From an uncultured Lachnospiraceae bacterium (lineage in GTDB: Bacteria; Bacillota; Clostridia; Lachnospirales; Lachnospiraceae): a stretch of DNA of 64,000 nt. The notes under the pieces were generated by a model. It saw nothing but the letters and a program-made list of their open reading frames with translations. It ran no database searches and was not told the DNA's origin. Below, in pieces: positions 27,287 to 36,582 of the stretch. The stretch is from NCBI GenBank assembly GCA_947053345.1, contig CAMRSM010000002.1:1-64000 (forward strand), given 5' to 3'. The position numbers and the translations under genes were made by a program. Each line of letters opens with the position of its first letter. Within the stretch, counting starts at the first letter, position 1.

Positions 27287-29318
27287 TGCGCAGCACCTCC
27301 TGTCCTACTGTGTAGAGGAATTCATACAGATCCTCGCACATAATCATTACGATTAGCACCATGACCGCCGCAATCATCATAAAGATAACGGTCAGGATAA
27401 TACTTTTTACGGTTTCCTTCCCCGAATAGTCGTGCACAGTCAAAAATCCAAGGAAAATCAGGATGATGGACCACGCCGCGCCCACTAAGAGCATCAGTGT
27501 AAGCAGGAAGGATTCGTTGTATGTCATTCCGTAGGAGCACACTGTAATCAGGAAAAGTGCCACCAAAAGCGGCAGCGACCCGTATGCCGGTATCATGTAC
27601 ACCTGAGCCAAAGTCCCGTCCCCGTCCGTGATGGAAGTCACCAGCCAGTTGCAGAAGATAAACAGCAGGAGCAGGACGAAAAATCCCACGACAATACCGC
27701 CGATATCCATATCCTCCACCGCCACATACTGATAGATAAAGCCCTTCTTTGTCTGGTAGAGCATGTAGATGACAAAGAAGATAACATAGATTGCCGTAGC
27801 GCCGAAAACACTGCCCGCCCGGTGCCTGCGGATTTCATAATACATATTGGAAGGCGATTTGCAAATCTTTTTGGCAAACTGCAAATCCCGCAGCACGGGA
27901 AGTTTTGCAATCTGCGCCGAGAGTGCTCCTTTTGCATTCTTAATCCTGCGCTTTTTGCGGTCCAGGAAAGAAACCACCTTCATCAGGATAAACAACACGA
28001 CCACAAGGATAAATGCCACCGGCAGAACCTTCTGGATTTTTGCATTGCGCACTTCCCAGAATGCCTCGGAATAGTAGGAACGGTTTCCCGCAACCTTGAA
28101 ATGTTCCATCGCTTCCTCGTAGCGCCCCGCGTGGAAATATGCCTTGCCGACACCGTCGTGCGCGAGCACCGACATCTGGTTTAAGCGCAGCACCTCGTTC
28201 CATTTGTCCATCGATTCCTCATACAGACCCTGCTCGTAGAGTGCCATCGCCTCATAGACCATCAGCGCGTAATCGGTCGGCCGAAACGAGATCAGATAAC
28301 CCTTATCGCCGTCCGCCGTCCACACATTGCCTTCCATATCCACCGCCACGGTCGGCAGGGAAGAATAAAGACCTGCCACATCCATATTGCTCTGGTTTGA
28401 ACCGAAGGAGAAAATCAGCTCGCCGCTCGGCGAATGGACATCCACCAGACCGGTCGTGGAACAGGAATAGATAATCCCCTGTCCGTCCACATAGATATCC
28501 GCGATATTCTCGCTGATGCTAAACACCGTTTCCTTAAACATATTGCCGCCGGAAGTGTTATGCTTTTTCACGGCGTTGCGGAAATCTCCCATCGTCGTGG
28601 TGTAGACAATACCCTGATGATCAAGGAAGACATTGGAGAATGTTGTCGGTACGACATCGAGCATGTTCTCAAGCTGTTCCCTTGAAAAAATCAAGCGCTG
28701 CAGGGCTTCCGAAAAATTGACTTTCGACTTGTTCACGGTAAAATACCCAAGGAAATCGCCCGTGTGCGAGAGCTGGATCACACCGCTGTAGACACCCTCG
28801 CCGATAATATACATATTGCCGCTCTTATCGACCGCAATCTTGTTCGGCTCAAAGTTCGTGTCGGAAAACAGCGGGGTATCCGGCTTTTCAAACGCTTCTT
28901 TCAACTCGAACTCCTTCGAGAAGCGGAAAACGGTCTTTGCCCCGGCATCCGCCACGTAAAGGTCGCCTGCTTCCGTGACAAAGATACCCCTAGGGGTTGT
29001 GAAACCCGCGTGGGCAAGTTCCATCTCCACCCTGCCCTCGTGGATATTGTACTTTATAATCCTGCGGTTGCCGGAATCCGCAATATATAACATGTTTTCC
29101 TTGTCGATAAAAAGATCCTGCGGGTTTTTAAGCCCAAGGTCCGTGATCGTGCGCTCCGGCAGATAAGCGTCCTGTGTGCGCACAAAATCATCGTTGTCAT
29201 CGAGCGTGTAGGTGTAGCTGGTCGCCTGCGAGGCAAGCGCCGTGCCGGTTTCGCAAAAGATCAGGAACAGAGAGGCAAGCAGCAAAACCAGTCCCGTTTT
29301 GGTTCTTCGTTTTTTCAT
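27270..29318 (-). CDS. Membrane protein with NHL propeller, TPR and Yip1-like domain
   Basis: The 682-residue protein has a signal sequence, then extracellular NHL-type propeller repeats over about 60-350 (NPQDLFIDKENMLYIADSGNRRI, FTTPRGIFVTEAGDLYVADAG). A TPR-like segment follows (YEAMALYEQGLYEESMDKW, YFHAGRYEEAMEHFKVAG). One transmembrane helix comes near 440, a basic cytoplasmic linker next, and a C-terminal Yip1-like domain of about five helices ends the protein. The order places the propeller and TPR outside the cell. It could be a surface glycan sensor or scaffold for the importers, but no function is established. It lies 14 bases behind the first permease pair and overlaps the DUF5696 gene. 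Confidence 0.82.
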   Translation of the reverse strand: MKKRRTKTGLVLLLASLFLIFCETGTALASQATSYTYTLDDNDDFVRTQDAYLPERTITDLGLKNPQDLFIDKENMLYIADSGNRRIIKYNIHEGRVEMELAHAGFTTPRGIFVTEAGDLYVADAGAKTVFRFSKEFELKEAFEKPDTPLFSDTNFEPNKIAVDKSGNMYIIGEGVYSGVIQLSHTGDFLGYFTVNKSKVNFSEALQRLIFSREQLENMLDVVPTTFSNVFLDHQGIVYTTTMGDFRNAVKKHNTSGGNMFKETVFSISENIADIYVDGQGIIYSCSTTGLVDVHSPSGELIFSFGSNQSNMDVAGLYSSLPTVAVDMEGNVWTADGDKGYLISFRPTDYALMVYEAMALYEQGLYEESMDKWNEVLRLNQMSVLAHDGVGKAYFHAGRYEEAMEHFKVAGNRSYYSEAFWEVRNAKIQKVLPVAFILVVVLFILMKVVSFLDRKKRRIKNAKGALSAQIAKLPVLRDLQFAKKICKSPSNMYYEIRRHRAGSVFGATAIYVIFFVIYMLYQTKKGFIYQYVAVEDMDIGGIVVGFFVLLLLFIFCNWLVTSITDGDGTLAQVYMIPAYGSLPLLVALFLITVCSYGMTYNESFLLTLMLLVGAAWSIILIFLGFLTVHDYSGKETVKSIILTVIFMMIAAVMVLIVMIMCEDLYEFLYTVGQEVLRNVWNR

Positions 29319-29332
29319 ATTCGCCCTCCCCC

Positions 29333-30238
29333 TTATTTGATACCCGAATGGCTCATGGTGTTCATAACCTGCGACTGCATGCAGATAAAGATGATGAGCG
29401 TCGGCAAAAACAGGATGACCGAAGCTGCTGCCACCATACCCTGCGCGGCAACGGTGTTGTTGGTCGCGATGGAATTTAAGTAAAACGCGAGCGTGCGCAT
29501 GGAGTCGTCGGTAATAAAATTGTTTGATGCTTCGACTGCGCCCCAGACCTGCTGGAAAGTCAGCACCACCGAGGTTGCAAGCGCCGGTCTGGTTAACGGG
29601 ATGATTACCTTAAAAATAATGGTAACATCATTTGCCCCGTCCATAACCGCCGCCTCAATCAAAGCGTCCGGAATCTGGTCCACAAACTGCTTAACTAGGA
29701 ACAGACCGACCGGCATCGCAATCAGCGGCAGGATATGCGCCCACCAGGTGTCGATCATGTCCATTTTTACGATTACGATATAGCGCGGCACCGCAACCGC
29801 CGTCGGCACAAACATCAGGGCTAACTGGTTTAAACCAAACAGCGCCTTATTCCCCTTAAACTTCTTTTTGGAGAAGACATATGCCGCCGTCACCGTAATC
29901 ACAAGGTTTAGCACCACGGTAAGGAGCGTTACGATCAGTGAGTTTAACAAATATCTTGACATCGGCACACCCGTCGTCCCGGAGAGTTCGAAGAGATCCT
30001 TGAAATTCTTTAAGGTCGGATTCTTCGCGATGATGGTCGGCGGGAAGGCAAACAGTTCGCCGAGCGGTTTGAACGCCTGGTTAATAATATAAATCACCGG
30101 GATAATCATGAAGATGGACAGCGGCAGCAGGATGCAGTAAAATTTCACCTGCCCCGACGAAAACCCCCTCGGATTGATCCTTGAGCCTGCAAAGCGGCTC
30201 TTCCTTTTTCTTTTTCCCTGCTTCATATTGGCCTCCAC
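29333..30238 (-). CDS. Carbohydrate ABC importer permease (MalG type), first pair
   Basis: The 301-residue permease has a basic N-terminal tail and six transmembrane segments. The EAA loop reads EAAVMDGANDVTIIFKVIIPLTRP. Start and stop codons overlap by one base with the preceding permease gene, showing coupling. The C-terminal segment (SQVMNTMSHSGIK) is typical of MalG/UgpE-type proteins. It would form the channel with the 314-residue permease and work with one of the two solute-binding proteins just upstream. Confidence 0.93.
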   Translation of the reverse strand: MEANMKQGKRKRKSRFAGSRINPRGFSSGQVKFYCILLPLSIFMIIPVIYIINQAFKPLGELFAFPPTIIAKNPTLKNFKDLFELSGTTGVPMSRYLLNSLIVTLLTVVLNLVITVTAAYVFSKKKFKGNKALFGLNQLALMFVPTAVAVPRYIVIVKMDMIDTWWAHILPLIAMPVGLFLVKQFVDQIPDALIEAAVMDGANDVTIIFKVIIPLTRPALATSVVLTFQQVWGAVEASNNFITDDSMRTLAFYLNSIATNNTVAAQGMVAAASVILFLPTLIIFICMQSQVMNTMSHSGIK

Positions 30239-31182
30239 TAATCTTCGCTAAAGAGCTTTTGCGCTACCTTGTTGAACAGATAGACAACGAGCAGCAGCAC
30301 AACGGATACCGCGGCAGCATAGCCCATCTCGTAGCGGATAAAGCCGTAATCGTCAATGTGGTTTGTGATGAGCTGCCCGGAGTATTCGGGTGTTGGGTTT
30401 GCACCGGAGAGCGTCACGCCGATCCACCCCATATTGAACGCATTTACAATCGCCATAACCGCACCGAAAAGCATCTGCGGCTTCATCGACGGGATGGTGA
30501 TGTAAAAAATCTCCTGGAAGCGGTTTTTCATACCGTCCACATAGGCCGCCTCATAAAGCTCGTCGTTGATATTTAAAATACCGGAGATCATCGCCAGGAA
30601 GCCGATGCCCATCGCCGACCAGAGCGAAACGAAGATCATGATCTCCATAAAGTAATCCTTTGTCAAAAGGAACTGGATTGGCTGGTCGATCACATCCAGC
30701 TTCATCAGCAGGTTGTTGATAATACCCCTCTGGTCGCCGGAGAAGATCGTCTTCCAGATAACCCCGATAAAAACCTGGCCGAGCATGGACGGCGTGTAGA
30801 TGGCAAGCGCGATAATCGTGCGCGGGACTGCCTGAATCTGCGCGAGCATCCACGCGAGCAGGAAAGATAAGGCGTAGCCGCCCGGACCTACCACAAGCGC
30901 GTAGAGGAGCGTGTTTGGCAGGACGTATTTTAAGAATACCTCATCCTGCGTAAAGAGTGTAATATAGTTTAACAGCCCGGTAAAGCCCGGTTTGTTAATC
31001 ACGTCATAGTACGTGAAGGACAGACCGATGGCGATGACGACCGGAATAAGGATGAACATGGAAAATACAATGCCGTACGGCAGGAGCAGGGCACCGCCCT
31101 TAAAGCCTTCGGTGTGGAACAGGCTCTTTTTTCTTTTTTTCACTACCGGCTGAACCAATTCCGTATTCGCTGTAGTTTTCAT
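30238..31182 (-). CDS. Carbohydrate ABC importer permease (MalF/UgpA type), first pair
   Basis: The 314-residue permease has six transmembrane segments. The EAA loop reads [25 protein letters not shown]. It overlaps the preceding fusion SBP gene by 4 bases (31179-31182). The sequence [29 protein letters not shown] is the usual last periplasmic loop and helix of this class. The first pair and the pair at 22888-24875 are not near-identical, so this is not a recent duplication; they may serve different oligosaccharide lengths. Confidence 0.93.
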   Translation of the reverse strand: MKTTANTELVQPVVKKRKKSLFHTEGFKGGALLLPYGIVFSMFILIPVVIAIGLSFTYYDVINKPGFTGLLNYITLFTQDEVFLKYVLPNTLLYALVVGPGGYALSFLLAWMLAQIQAVPRTIIALAIYTPSMLGQVFIGVIWKTIFSGDQRGIINNLLMKLDVIDQPIQFLLTKDYFMEIMIFVSLWSAMGIGFLAMISGILNINDELYEAAYVDGMKNRFQEIFYITIPSMKPQMLFGAVMAIVNAFNMGWIGVTLSGANPTPEYSGQLITNHIDDYGFIRYEMGYAAAVSVVLLLVVYLFNKVAQKLFSED

Positions 31183-34106
31183 TTCGCCCCCTCCTTTCCT
31201 CTTTTCATCATTTCCTGAATCCAGTCAATATCGCGCAGCACATAAGGTGTTAAGAGATTGCCGTCCTCATCGTAATAATTTAATTCCGTCATTTTCTTTT
31301 TGATCTCGCGGTTGATCGCGATAACCTTCTCATCAACTGCCACCTGCGCCGAAGTCCCATCAAGTACCATCGTGTTCCAGATATCCGAGATGGAGCGCTC
31401 AAGCAGGTACTGCCCCGGTGTTCTCGGCACATCGCGCAGCCATTTTACCTGCTCCATAATCACTTCCTTGTCCGCCTGGTCAATCGGCGCGTCCGAGAGC
31501 GCAGAAAGATTGGACGGCAGCCAGAAAAATTCTTTGCCGTAGGTGGAACTCAATGTGTAGGTATAAGTTACCTGGGTATCATGGTCCGTCCACCATTTTA
31601 AGAATTCCCACGCGGATTCTGCCTTGTCGGTCGCCTCAAAAATGATACCGCCCGTACCGTTCGCCACATAGTAGCGGTTAATGCTCCCGTCCTCCTGCAC
31701 CGTGCCAGGGTAATTGGAAAGTGCCCACTGCCCCTCAAGCTCCGGCGCGCCATTCTTAAAGAGAATGTAATCCGCGGAGGTAATGATACCGACCGGAAGG
31801 ATCGAATAGCGGAACGAGTTGAAAAACGAGTTTACCTGTGTATCCAGCGAATAGGCAATAAACAAGTTGCCAAGCGCCTGCAATCCCTTAACCGAATTTG
31901 GCTCGTCAAGCGCCGTGCGCAAGCCATCCTCCGTATAAAGCCTGCCGCCGTTCTGGAAAATAAGCGGTGTTGTCTGGTAAAACCATTTGTAGCCCACACC
32001 GGAGGAAATATTGTGGTAAAAATTCATCCCGTAACGCTGCAGCTCCGGCAGGATGCCAATCACATCCTCCCAGGTATCCGGCACCGAAAGCCCGAGGGAC
32101 TCAAAAATATCCGTCCGGTAGATCAGCGCGTTAAAATCCAGTGTTTCCGGAACCGCGTAAACGCCCTCATTGTACACATAAGGCACGAACGCCCCGGCGA
32201 CAAAACGGTTTGCCACCTCCCAGAAATCATCAAACTGTGTCATATCGTAAAGCGCCCCGCGGCTCGCAAGATCAAACGGCATAAACGAGCTTAATCCAAG
32301 TGCGACATCCGGGGTCTGGTCCGCTGCCACCGAAAGCGTCAGCTTATTTGCATCCGGCATGATGGAAACTTTTACTTTGATTCCGGTTTTTGGCGTAAAG
32401 TCCGTATCGACCAATTTCTGAAGCAGATCCACATGGGTTACCGCGCGGTTTACCCAGACCGTCAGAACGTCATCCTCGACTTCCTTCGCCGCGTACTTAT
32501 TCGTCGTGAAGGAAGACAAAAGCGTCCCGAACCAGTTGCCGACACTCTTAAAAATCCCAGGCTTTGCCGCCGGAAGCTTCTCATTCCCGTAAACATAAAT
32601 CGCATCGAGTGTAAAATCCTGCTTTAAGATCTCGGATGTGAAATTGCTCAGCGCCACAAGCACCGAGTTATCATTTCCCGTCAGGTCGTTGGTGTAGAGC
32701 GCAATCTCGTCCGGGTACTCCGCCATATTCTCAATAAACTGCATCGCCTTGTCAAAATCGGACAAAAGCGCGCCGTTAATCCCGGTCGGCGCATAGTCCT
32801 GGATGCTGTAGCGGATCTCGTGAATCAATATCTTATATGCTTTTAAATAGTCCGCGATCTCCGGAATGTAGCGCGTCATGCGCCAGGTGCGGTTCTTATC
32901 CATCTCCGAGCCCGTCACTTTCGTAATCTCAAGCGCGAACTGTGAAACATGCTCGGAAATCAACCTTGCATAGCGCCACGCGCGGTTAACCGGCTCATTC
33001 TCTGCGCGTAGCGAAAGCGTGTGCTTTCCCTCGGTCAGATAGAACAGGTAAGGTTTTTCATCCGCCCCTTTTATTACCTCGTTCGTCCACGAGGAGCCGG
33101 TCGGCGCGAAACGGTAATTGATACATTCCGCAAACGGGATTTCCCCGTCAATGCGCAGGGTTTCAAACGCATCAAACTCATTCTTTTTATTTTTATAATG
33201 GAAGGCAAGCTGGTAATACCCCGTCTGTGGCACGGTAAACTCATATTCCACCTGCGTGCCCGCCTCCGTCCAGTTCAGGGTGTTCAATACTTTGTATTTA
33301 TTGCTGTGCGGCGTTAATACCGGATTGTTCTCGTACTGCAAAATTGCCTGTGTCGAGTTTTTGCCCGTGTACTGCGTCGCATTGATCTCACACATACCGG
33401 AAACAAGTTCCCCGGAATGCTCCCCGCGGTACTCCTCGTAGGAAGGGATGCCAAGATCCGGTGCCATAACGGTAAGCGCGCCAAGCCCCAAGCCGTCCGA
33501 AGAAACATTCGTCACCTGTATTTTGTTCTCCCCGGCTTTTAACGGGAATTTCAGCGGCAACGCCGATGAGTATGTATTGTTATATAAATATGTCGTCTGC
33601 CATCCGTCCACCCTCTTTTGCTGTGGGGCGGACTCATCCCCGTAACCGTCCTTCGGGAAGTCCTTCGTTTCATCCTGCCAGGAAAGCGGCAGCGCGATTG
33701 TTTTCATTTCATAGTAGGCCTGTTCCCCGTTGATCTTAATATCCGCGGAGAAATCCGAGAGATTGTTCCCGGCTGCCATATAATCCAGTTTTATGTAGTA
33801 CCATCCTGCCGCCTCAACATTCACGGTGTATTCCGCACTCTGCCGGTAGGCAAGTACCTGCGTCTGTCCCTCCCCCGCCGTGAAGCTTCCGGTTCCGTCC
33901 TCCTCCTTCGCATACGCAAGATAATCGCAGTACATGATATCGGAAGATGACAGGGCACCCGAAAGAAGCTCATATGCCCATCGCACCTCGTCCTTTTGTG
34001 TGGCATCCACATATTCCGCATTGTCCCGATGAAACAACAAAATAACGGCTCCTGCCACGATTACCAGGACGAGCAGTAATATGAAAGCCTTCTTTTTTTT
34101 GCTCAT
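31179..34106 (-). CDS. Membrane-anchored fusion: two beta-sandwich (CBM-like) domains plus solute-binding domain
   Basis: The 975-residue protein starts with a basic patch and one hydrophobic helix (about 7-26) without a lipobox, so it is probably held by an uncleaved anchor. Residues about 88-213 and 258-387 are two beta-sandwich domains of carbohydrate-binding type ([43 protein letters not shown]). A helical linker spans about 390-540. From about 546 a family 1 extracellular solute-binding domain follows ([39 protein letters not shown]). The ATG at 34106 follows GGAAGGAG. Coupled to the first permease pair by a 4-base overlap. Such a fusion could capture polymer chains and feed them to the channel; that is inference. 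Confidence 0.85.
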   Translation of the reverse strand: MSKKKKAFILLLVLVIVAGAVILLFHRDNAEYVDATQKDEVRWAYELLSGALSSSDIMYCDYLAYAKEEDGTGSFTAGEGQTQVLAYRQSAEYTVNVEAAGWYYIKLDYMAAGNNLSDFSADIKINGEQAYYEMKTIALPLSWQDETKDFPKDGYGDESAPQQKRVDGWQTTYLYNNTYSSALPLKFPLKAGENKIQVTNVSSDGLGLGALTVMAPDLGIPSYEEYRGEHSGELVSGMCEINATQYTGKNSTQAILQYENNPVLTPHSNKYKVLNTLNWTEAGTQVEYEFTVPQTGYYQLAFHYKNKKNEFDAFETLRIDGEIPFAECINYRFAPTGSSWTNEVIKGADEKPYLFYLTEGKHTLSLRAENEPVNRAWRYARLISEHVSQFALEITKVTGSEMDKNRTWRMTRYIPEIADYLKAYKILIHEIRYSIQDYAPTGINGALLSDFDKAMQFIENMAEYPDEIALYTNDLTGNDNSVLVALSNFTSEILKQDFTLDAIYVYGNEKLPAAKPGIFKSVGNWFGTLLSSFTTNKYAAKEVEDDVLTVWVNRAVTHVDLLQKLVDTDFTPKTGIKVKVSIMPDANKLTLSVAADQTPDVALGLSSFMPFDLASRGALYDMTQFDDFWEVANRFVAGAFVPYVYNEGVYAVPETLDFNALIYRTDIFESLGLSVPDTWEDVIGILPELQRYGMNFYHNISSGVGYKWFYQTTPLIFQNGGRLYTEDGLRTALDEPNSVKGLQALGNLFIAYSLDTQVNSFFNSFRYSILPVGIITSADYILFKNGAPELEGQWALSNYPGTVQEDGSINRYYVANGTGGIIFEATDKAESAWEFLKWWTDHDTQVTYTYTLSSTYGKEFFWLPSNLSALSDAPIDQADKEVIMEQVKWLRDVPRTPGQYLLERSISDIWNTMVLDGTSAQVAVDEKVIAINREIKKKMTELNYYDEDGNLLTPYVLRDIDWIQEMMKRGKEGAK

Positions 34107-34293
34107 ACCAAAACTCCTTCCGCGCCATAAAGCGCCCAACGCTATCCCGCCTTCTGGCAGCACGCCTGTGCGGATGTCAAAATGCGGATCTATCATAAAA
34201 TCGTTTTTATCCATATTCCCCAGACGGGGGAGCGGGGGAAATCCCCCTGCCTCCCCCGTCCGGAAAGAAATTTTTTTATACCCAAACGGGGAA

Positions 34294-36075
34294 TTACTTG
34301 AAATCCTCGTCGGTCAAACCGTAGTATTCTTTTAAGCCCTTTTTAAGCTCGGTTTCCGCGGTGACAAAACGTGCGTTGATCGCCGTGTTCCAGTCGGAAA
34401 GCCTTGCCTTAACATTGTCAAGCCAGCTTGCATTCGCTGTGCCGACACCTGCCACTGCCTCCTGTGTCGCATTCAGCCACTCATACAGGCACTGCTTCTG
34501 AGTGCCGTCCTCCATAATGTAGTACGGGTAAGTCTTGTCGGAGATATCCCAGAACTGTCCGTCGCCCCAGAGCTCTACAATGTACTGGAAGCCCGGCATC
34601 AGATCTGCATCCCCAAATCTCTTGTGCGTGTCGGTCGAGTACCAGATCTTCATCTGTTCATCAAACGCATCGCCCGTCACAAGCGGGAAGGAATCGTTTA
34701 ATGAAGTCCTTAATGTACCGTTATCGCTGTACTGCTGGTTCGCCCTTACCTGCATGGACTCGGTCGAGCCGCACCAGAAGGAACCAAATGCGTAAGCAAG
34801 TTCAAGCTTTGCTTTCTCCGCATCGCTCCACTCCGGGTTGCCGTCATCCATTGCGTAATTGTGGATGGACATCGGGTCAACACAGATTCCGACCGTATTG
34901 CCCTTGTAGTTGGTGGCAGGTCTCGGGTAGATATCCCAGTCGTTTGACTCTACCGCGTTCGCCGGATAAGTGCCGTCCTCGTTCTTTGCAACCGCCGCCG
35001 CACCCATCATCCACGGGTCGCCGTCGTTGGTCAGGCAGTAATTGCGGCAGAAGAAGCGGTGGCTCCACCACCAGCCGTCATCCATGATTTCGGTAGGAAT
35101 GTTGCCAAGGCCGTTCTGTACCCAGATCGCCGAGTTCGCCCACTTCGGTATGTAAGAAAGCAGATCCGCCACCTCATCGGATGCGATGTTGACGCGGTCA
35201 CCCGTGCCGGAGTAATTTGCCATCTGCGCGCTGATGGTGTTCGTGCCGGTGCCGATAAAGCTGAGCGGCGTATCCATCGAGCCCCAGAAGCTTGTTCCGT
35301 CCGCGGAATTTACAAATTCCGTGTACTCATCAATCGTCCACTGCGGGCTAGGAACTTCTATATTGTTTGTCTCTGCCAGTTCCTTGTTCACGAAAACACC
35401 CCAAGGCTGGATAAACTGCGGGAGCGCCGCCTGGAAACCATAGTAGGACATCGTCGCCATAACGGCCTTGTTGAACGACTGGTAAAGCACGTCATCCGCG
35501 AATACGGAAAGGTCTGCCACAAGCCCCTTGCTCGTATCGCCAATCAGGTCGTTCGACGCGTAGATATCCGGATACTTGCCGTGCTCCGCGCGGAAATTCT
35601 CCATCTCCTGCGCCCAGGTCGTATCATTGCCGTTCGGGTCGTCAGTCTTTGCCCAGAGGTTGATCTTTACGTTCGGATACATCTTATTAAACTCTTTTGC
35701 CATCGCGTAGATTGCCGCCACGTTCTGTGTCGTGATCTCGGATGCCTCCCAGGTTTTCTTCCCGATATCCTCATAGTAAACGCTGTCGCCGGACCATACC
35801 ATAATATCAATGGTGCCGGATGTGTTCGGGTCTAAAGATTTGTAGAGCGGCTCTTTTGCCGGCTCGCTGCCCCCTGGCTCCTGCCCCTCGTCATTGCCGT
35901 CGTTTTCGCCGTTCGGTGCCGGGGTCTGGGTCACCTTCGTGTCGCCGCCCCCCTGATTCCCTGCCGTAGTCGGGGTTGGATTCTCATCATCATTCCCGCC
36001 GCCGCAGCCTGCGAACATGGATGCGGTCATCGCTGCGGTGAGCATCAGTCCCAATGCTTTTCTTGACTTTCTCAT
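34294..36075 (-). CDS. Extracellular solute-binding lipoprotein of the glucan importer
   Basis: The 593-residue lipoprotein has the signal sequence RKSRKALGLMLTAAMTAS with lipobox FAGC (Cys24). A Gly/Asn/Pro/Thr-rich flexible linker follows (about 25-85), then a large family 1 solute-binding fold (GTIDIMVWSGDS, MAKEFNKMYPNVKINLWAK, YPDIYASND). At about 500 residues of folded protein it is larger than disaccharide-binding proteins, which suits longer oligosaccharides. The ATG at 36075 lies 5 bases after GGAGG. It is the first gene after the operator-flanked promoter at 36206-36274 and so probably the most expressed product of the locus. Confidence 0.93.
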   Translation of the reverse strand: MRKSRKALGLMLTAAMTASMFAGCGGGNDDENPTPTTAGNQGGGDTKVTQTPAPNGENDGNDEGQEPGGSEPAKEPLYKSLDPNTSGTIDIMVWSGDSVYYEDIGKKTWEASEITTQNVAAIYAMAKEFNKMYPNVKINLWAKTDDPNGNDTTWAQEMENFRAEHGKYPDIYASNDLIGDTSKGLVADLSVFADDVLYQSFNKAVMATMSYYGFQAALPQFIQPWGVFVNKELAETNNIEVPSPQWTIDEYTEFVNSADGTSFWGSMDTPLSFIGTGTNTISAQMANYSGTGDRVNIASDEVADLLSYIPKWANSAIWVQNGLGNIPTEIMDDGWWWSHRFFCRNYCLTNDGDPWMMGAAAVAKNEDGTYPANAVESNDWDIYPRPATNYKGNTVGICVDPMSIHNYAMDDGNPEWSDAEKAKLELAYAFGSFWCGSTESMQVRANQQYSDNGTLRTSLNDSFPLVTGDAFDEQMKIWYSTDTHKRFGDADLMPGFQYIVELWGDGQFWDISDKTYPYYIMEDGTQKQCLYEWLNATQEAVAGVGTANASWLDNVKARLSDWNTAINARFVTAETELKKGLKEYYGLTDEDFK

Positions 36076-36205
36076 AAATACCTCCATTCCTGTGTGACAA
36101 TTTGCACAACTAATATAGCCGCTTAGCGCGGTCATCTCCGTTTTTCCTTTCAAACCGCCGTGCCATCCTCCAAAACAGCGGCGGTCTTTGTGCATTTTTT
36201 CTTAG

Positions 36206-36274
36206 AAAAACGTTTTTACATGTTTAATATATCATCAATATGACGATATTGCAAGGTATAAAAACGTTTTTATA
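36206..36274 (-). promoter_or_regulatory. Promoter of the glucan locus flanked by two LacI-type operators
   Basis: On the minus strand TTGCAA (36249-36254) and TATATT (36226-36231) are 17 bases apart. TATAAAAACGTTTTTATA, an 18-bp perfect palindrome at 36257-36274, lies 2 bases upstream of the -35. AAAAACGTTTTT at 36206-36217 lies near the expected transcription start. The two centres are about 54 bases apart, close to five helical turns, which would suit a looped tetrameric or paired repressor. The CG-centred form is typical of LacI-family operators; CcpA is an alternative binder. Confidence 0.75.
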
Positions 36275-36524
36275 AAAATTCAACAATGTTTGTTTGGGAT
36301 TTTTGTATATTTCTTATAAAATCAAAGACGGGAATTTGTCTGAATTGACGGTATAGGAAACTCATTTCATTAATATTAAAAGAGACGGGGCAATTTATCA
36401 AAAGCGTTATTAAATACAGGGAAAGCAACATGGAATGATAAGAGAGTCGGTTGCGGCAGCCATCCCTTATGCAGGCTTGCTCCCCAAAAATCTATTCAGT
36501 GAATCCTCTCTCCTAAACACAATC
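36275..36524. other. AT-rich spacer between rny and the glucan promoter
   Basis: About 250 AT-rich bases contain no frame with a ribosome site. Nothing beyond the flanking terminator and promoter elements is recognised. Confidence 0.6.
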
Positions 36525-36569
36525 AAAAAAGAAACAAGGAACACTTCCTCATCTTGGGAAGTATTCCTT
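36525..36569 (-). terminator. Rho-independent terminator after rny
   Basis: On the minus strand AAGGAATACTTCC pairs with GGAAGTGTTCCTT (one mismatch, 8-base loop), followed by a T-rich run. It lies just after the rny stop codon and isolates it from the glucan locus. Confidence 0.9.
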
Positions 36570-36582
36570 GCTTTCTTACTTC

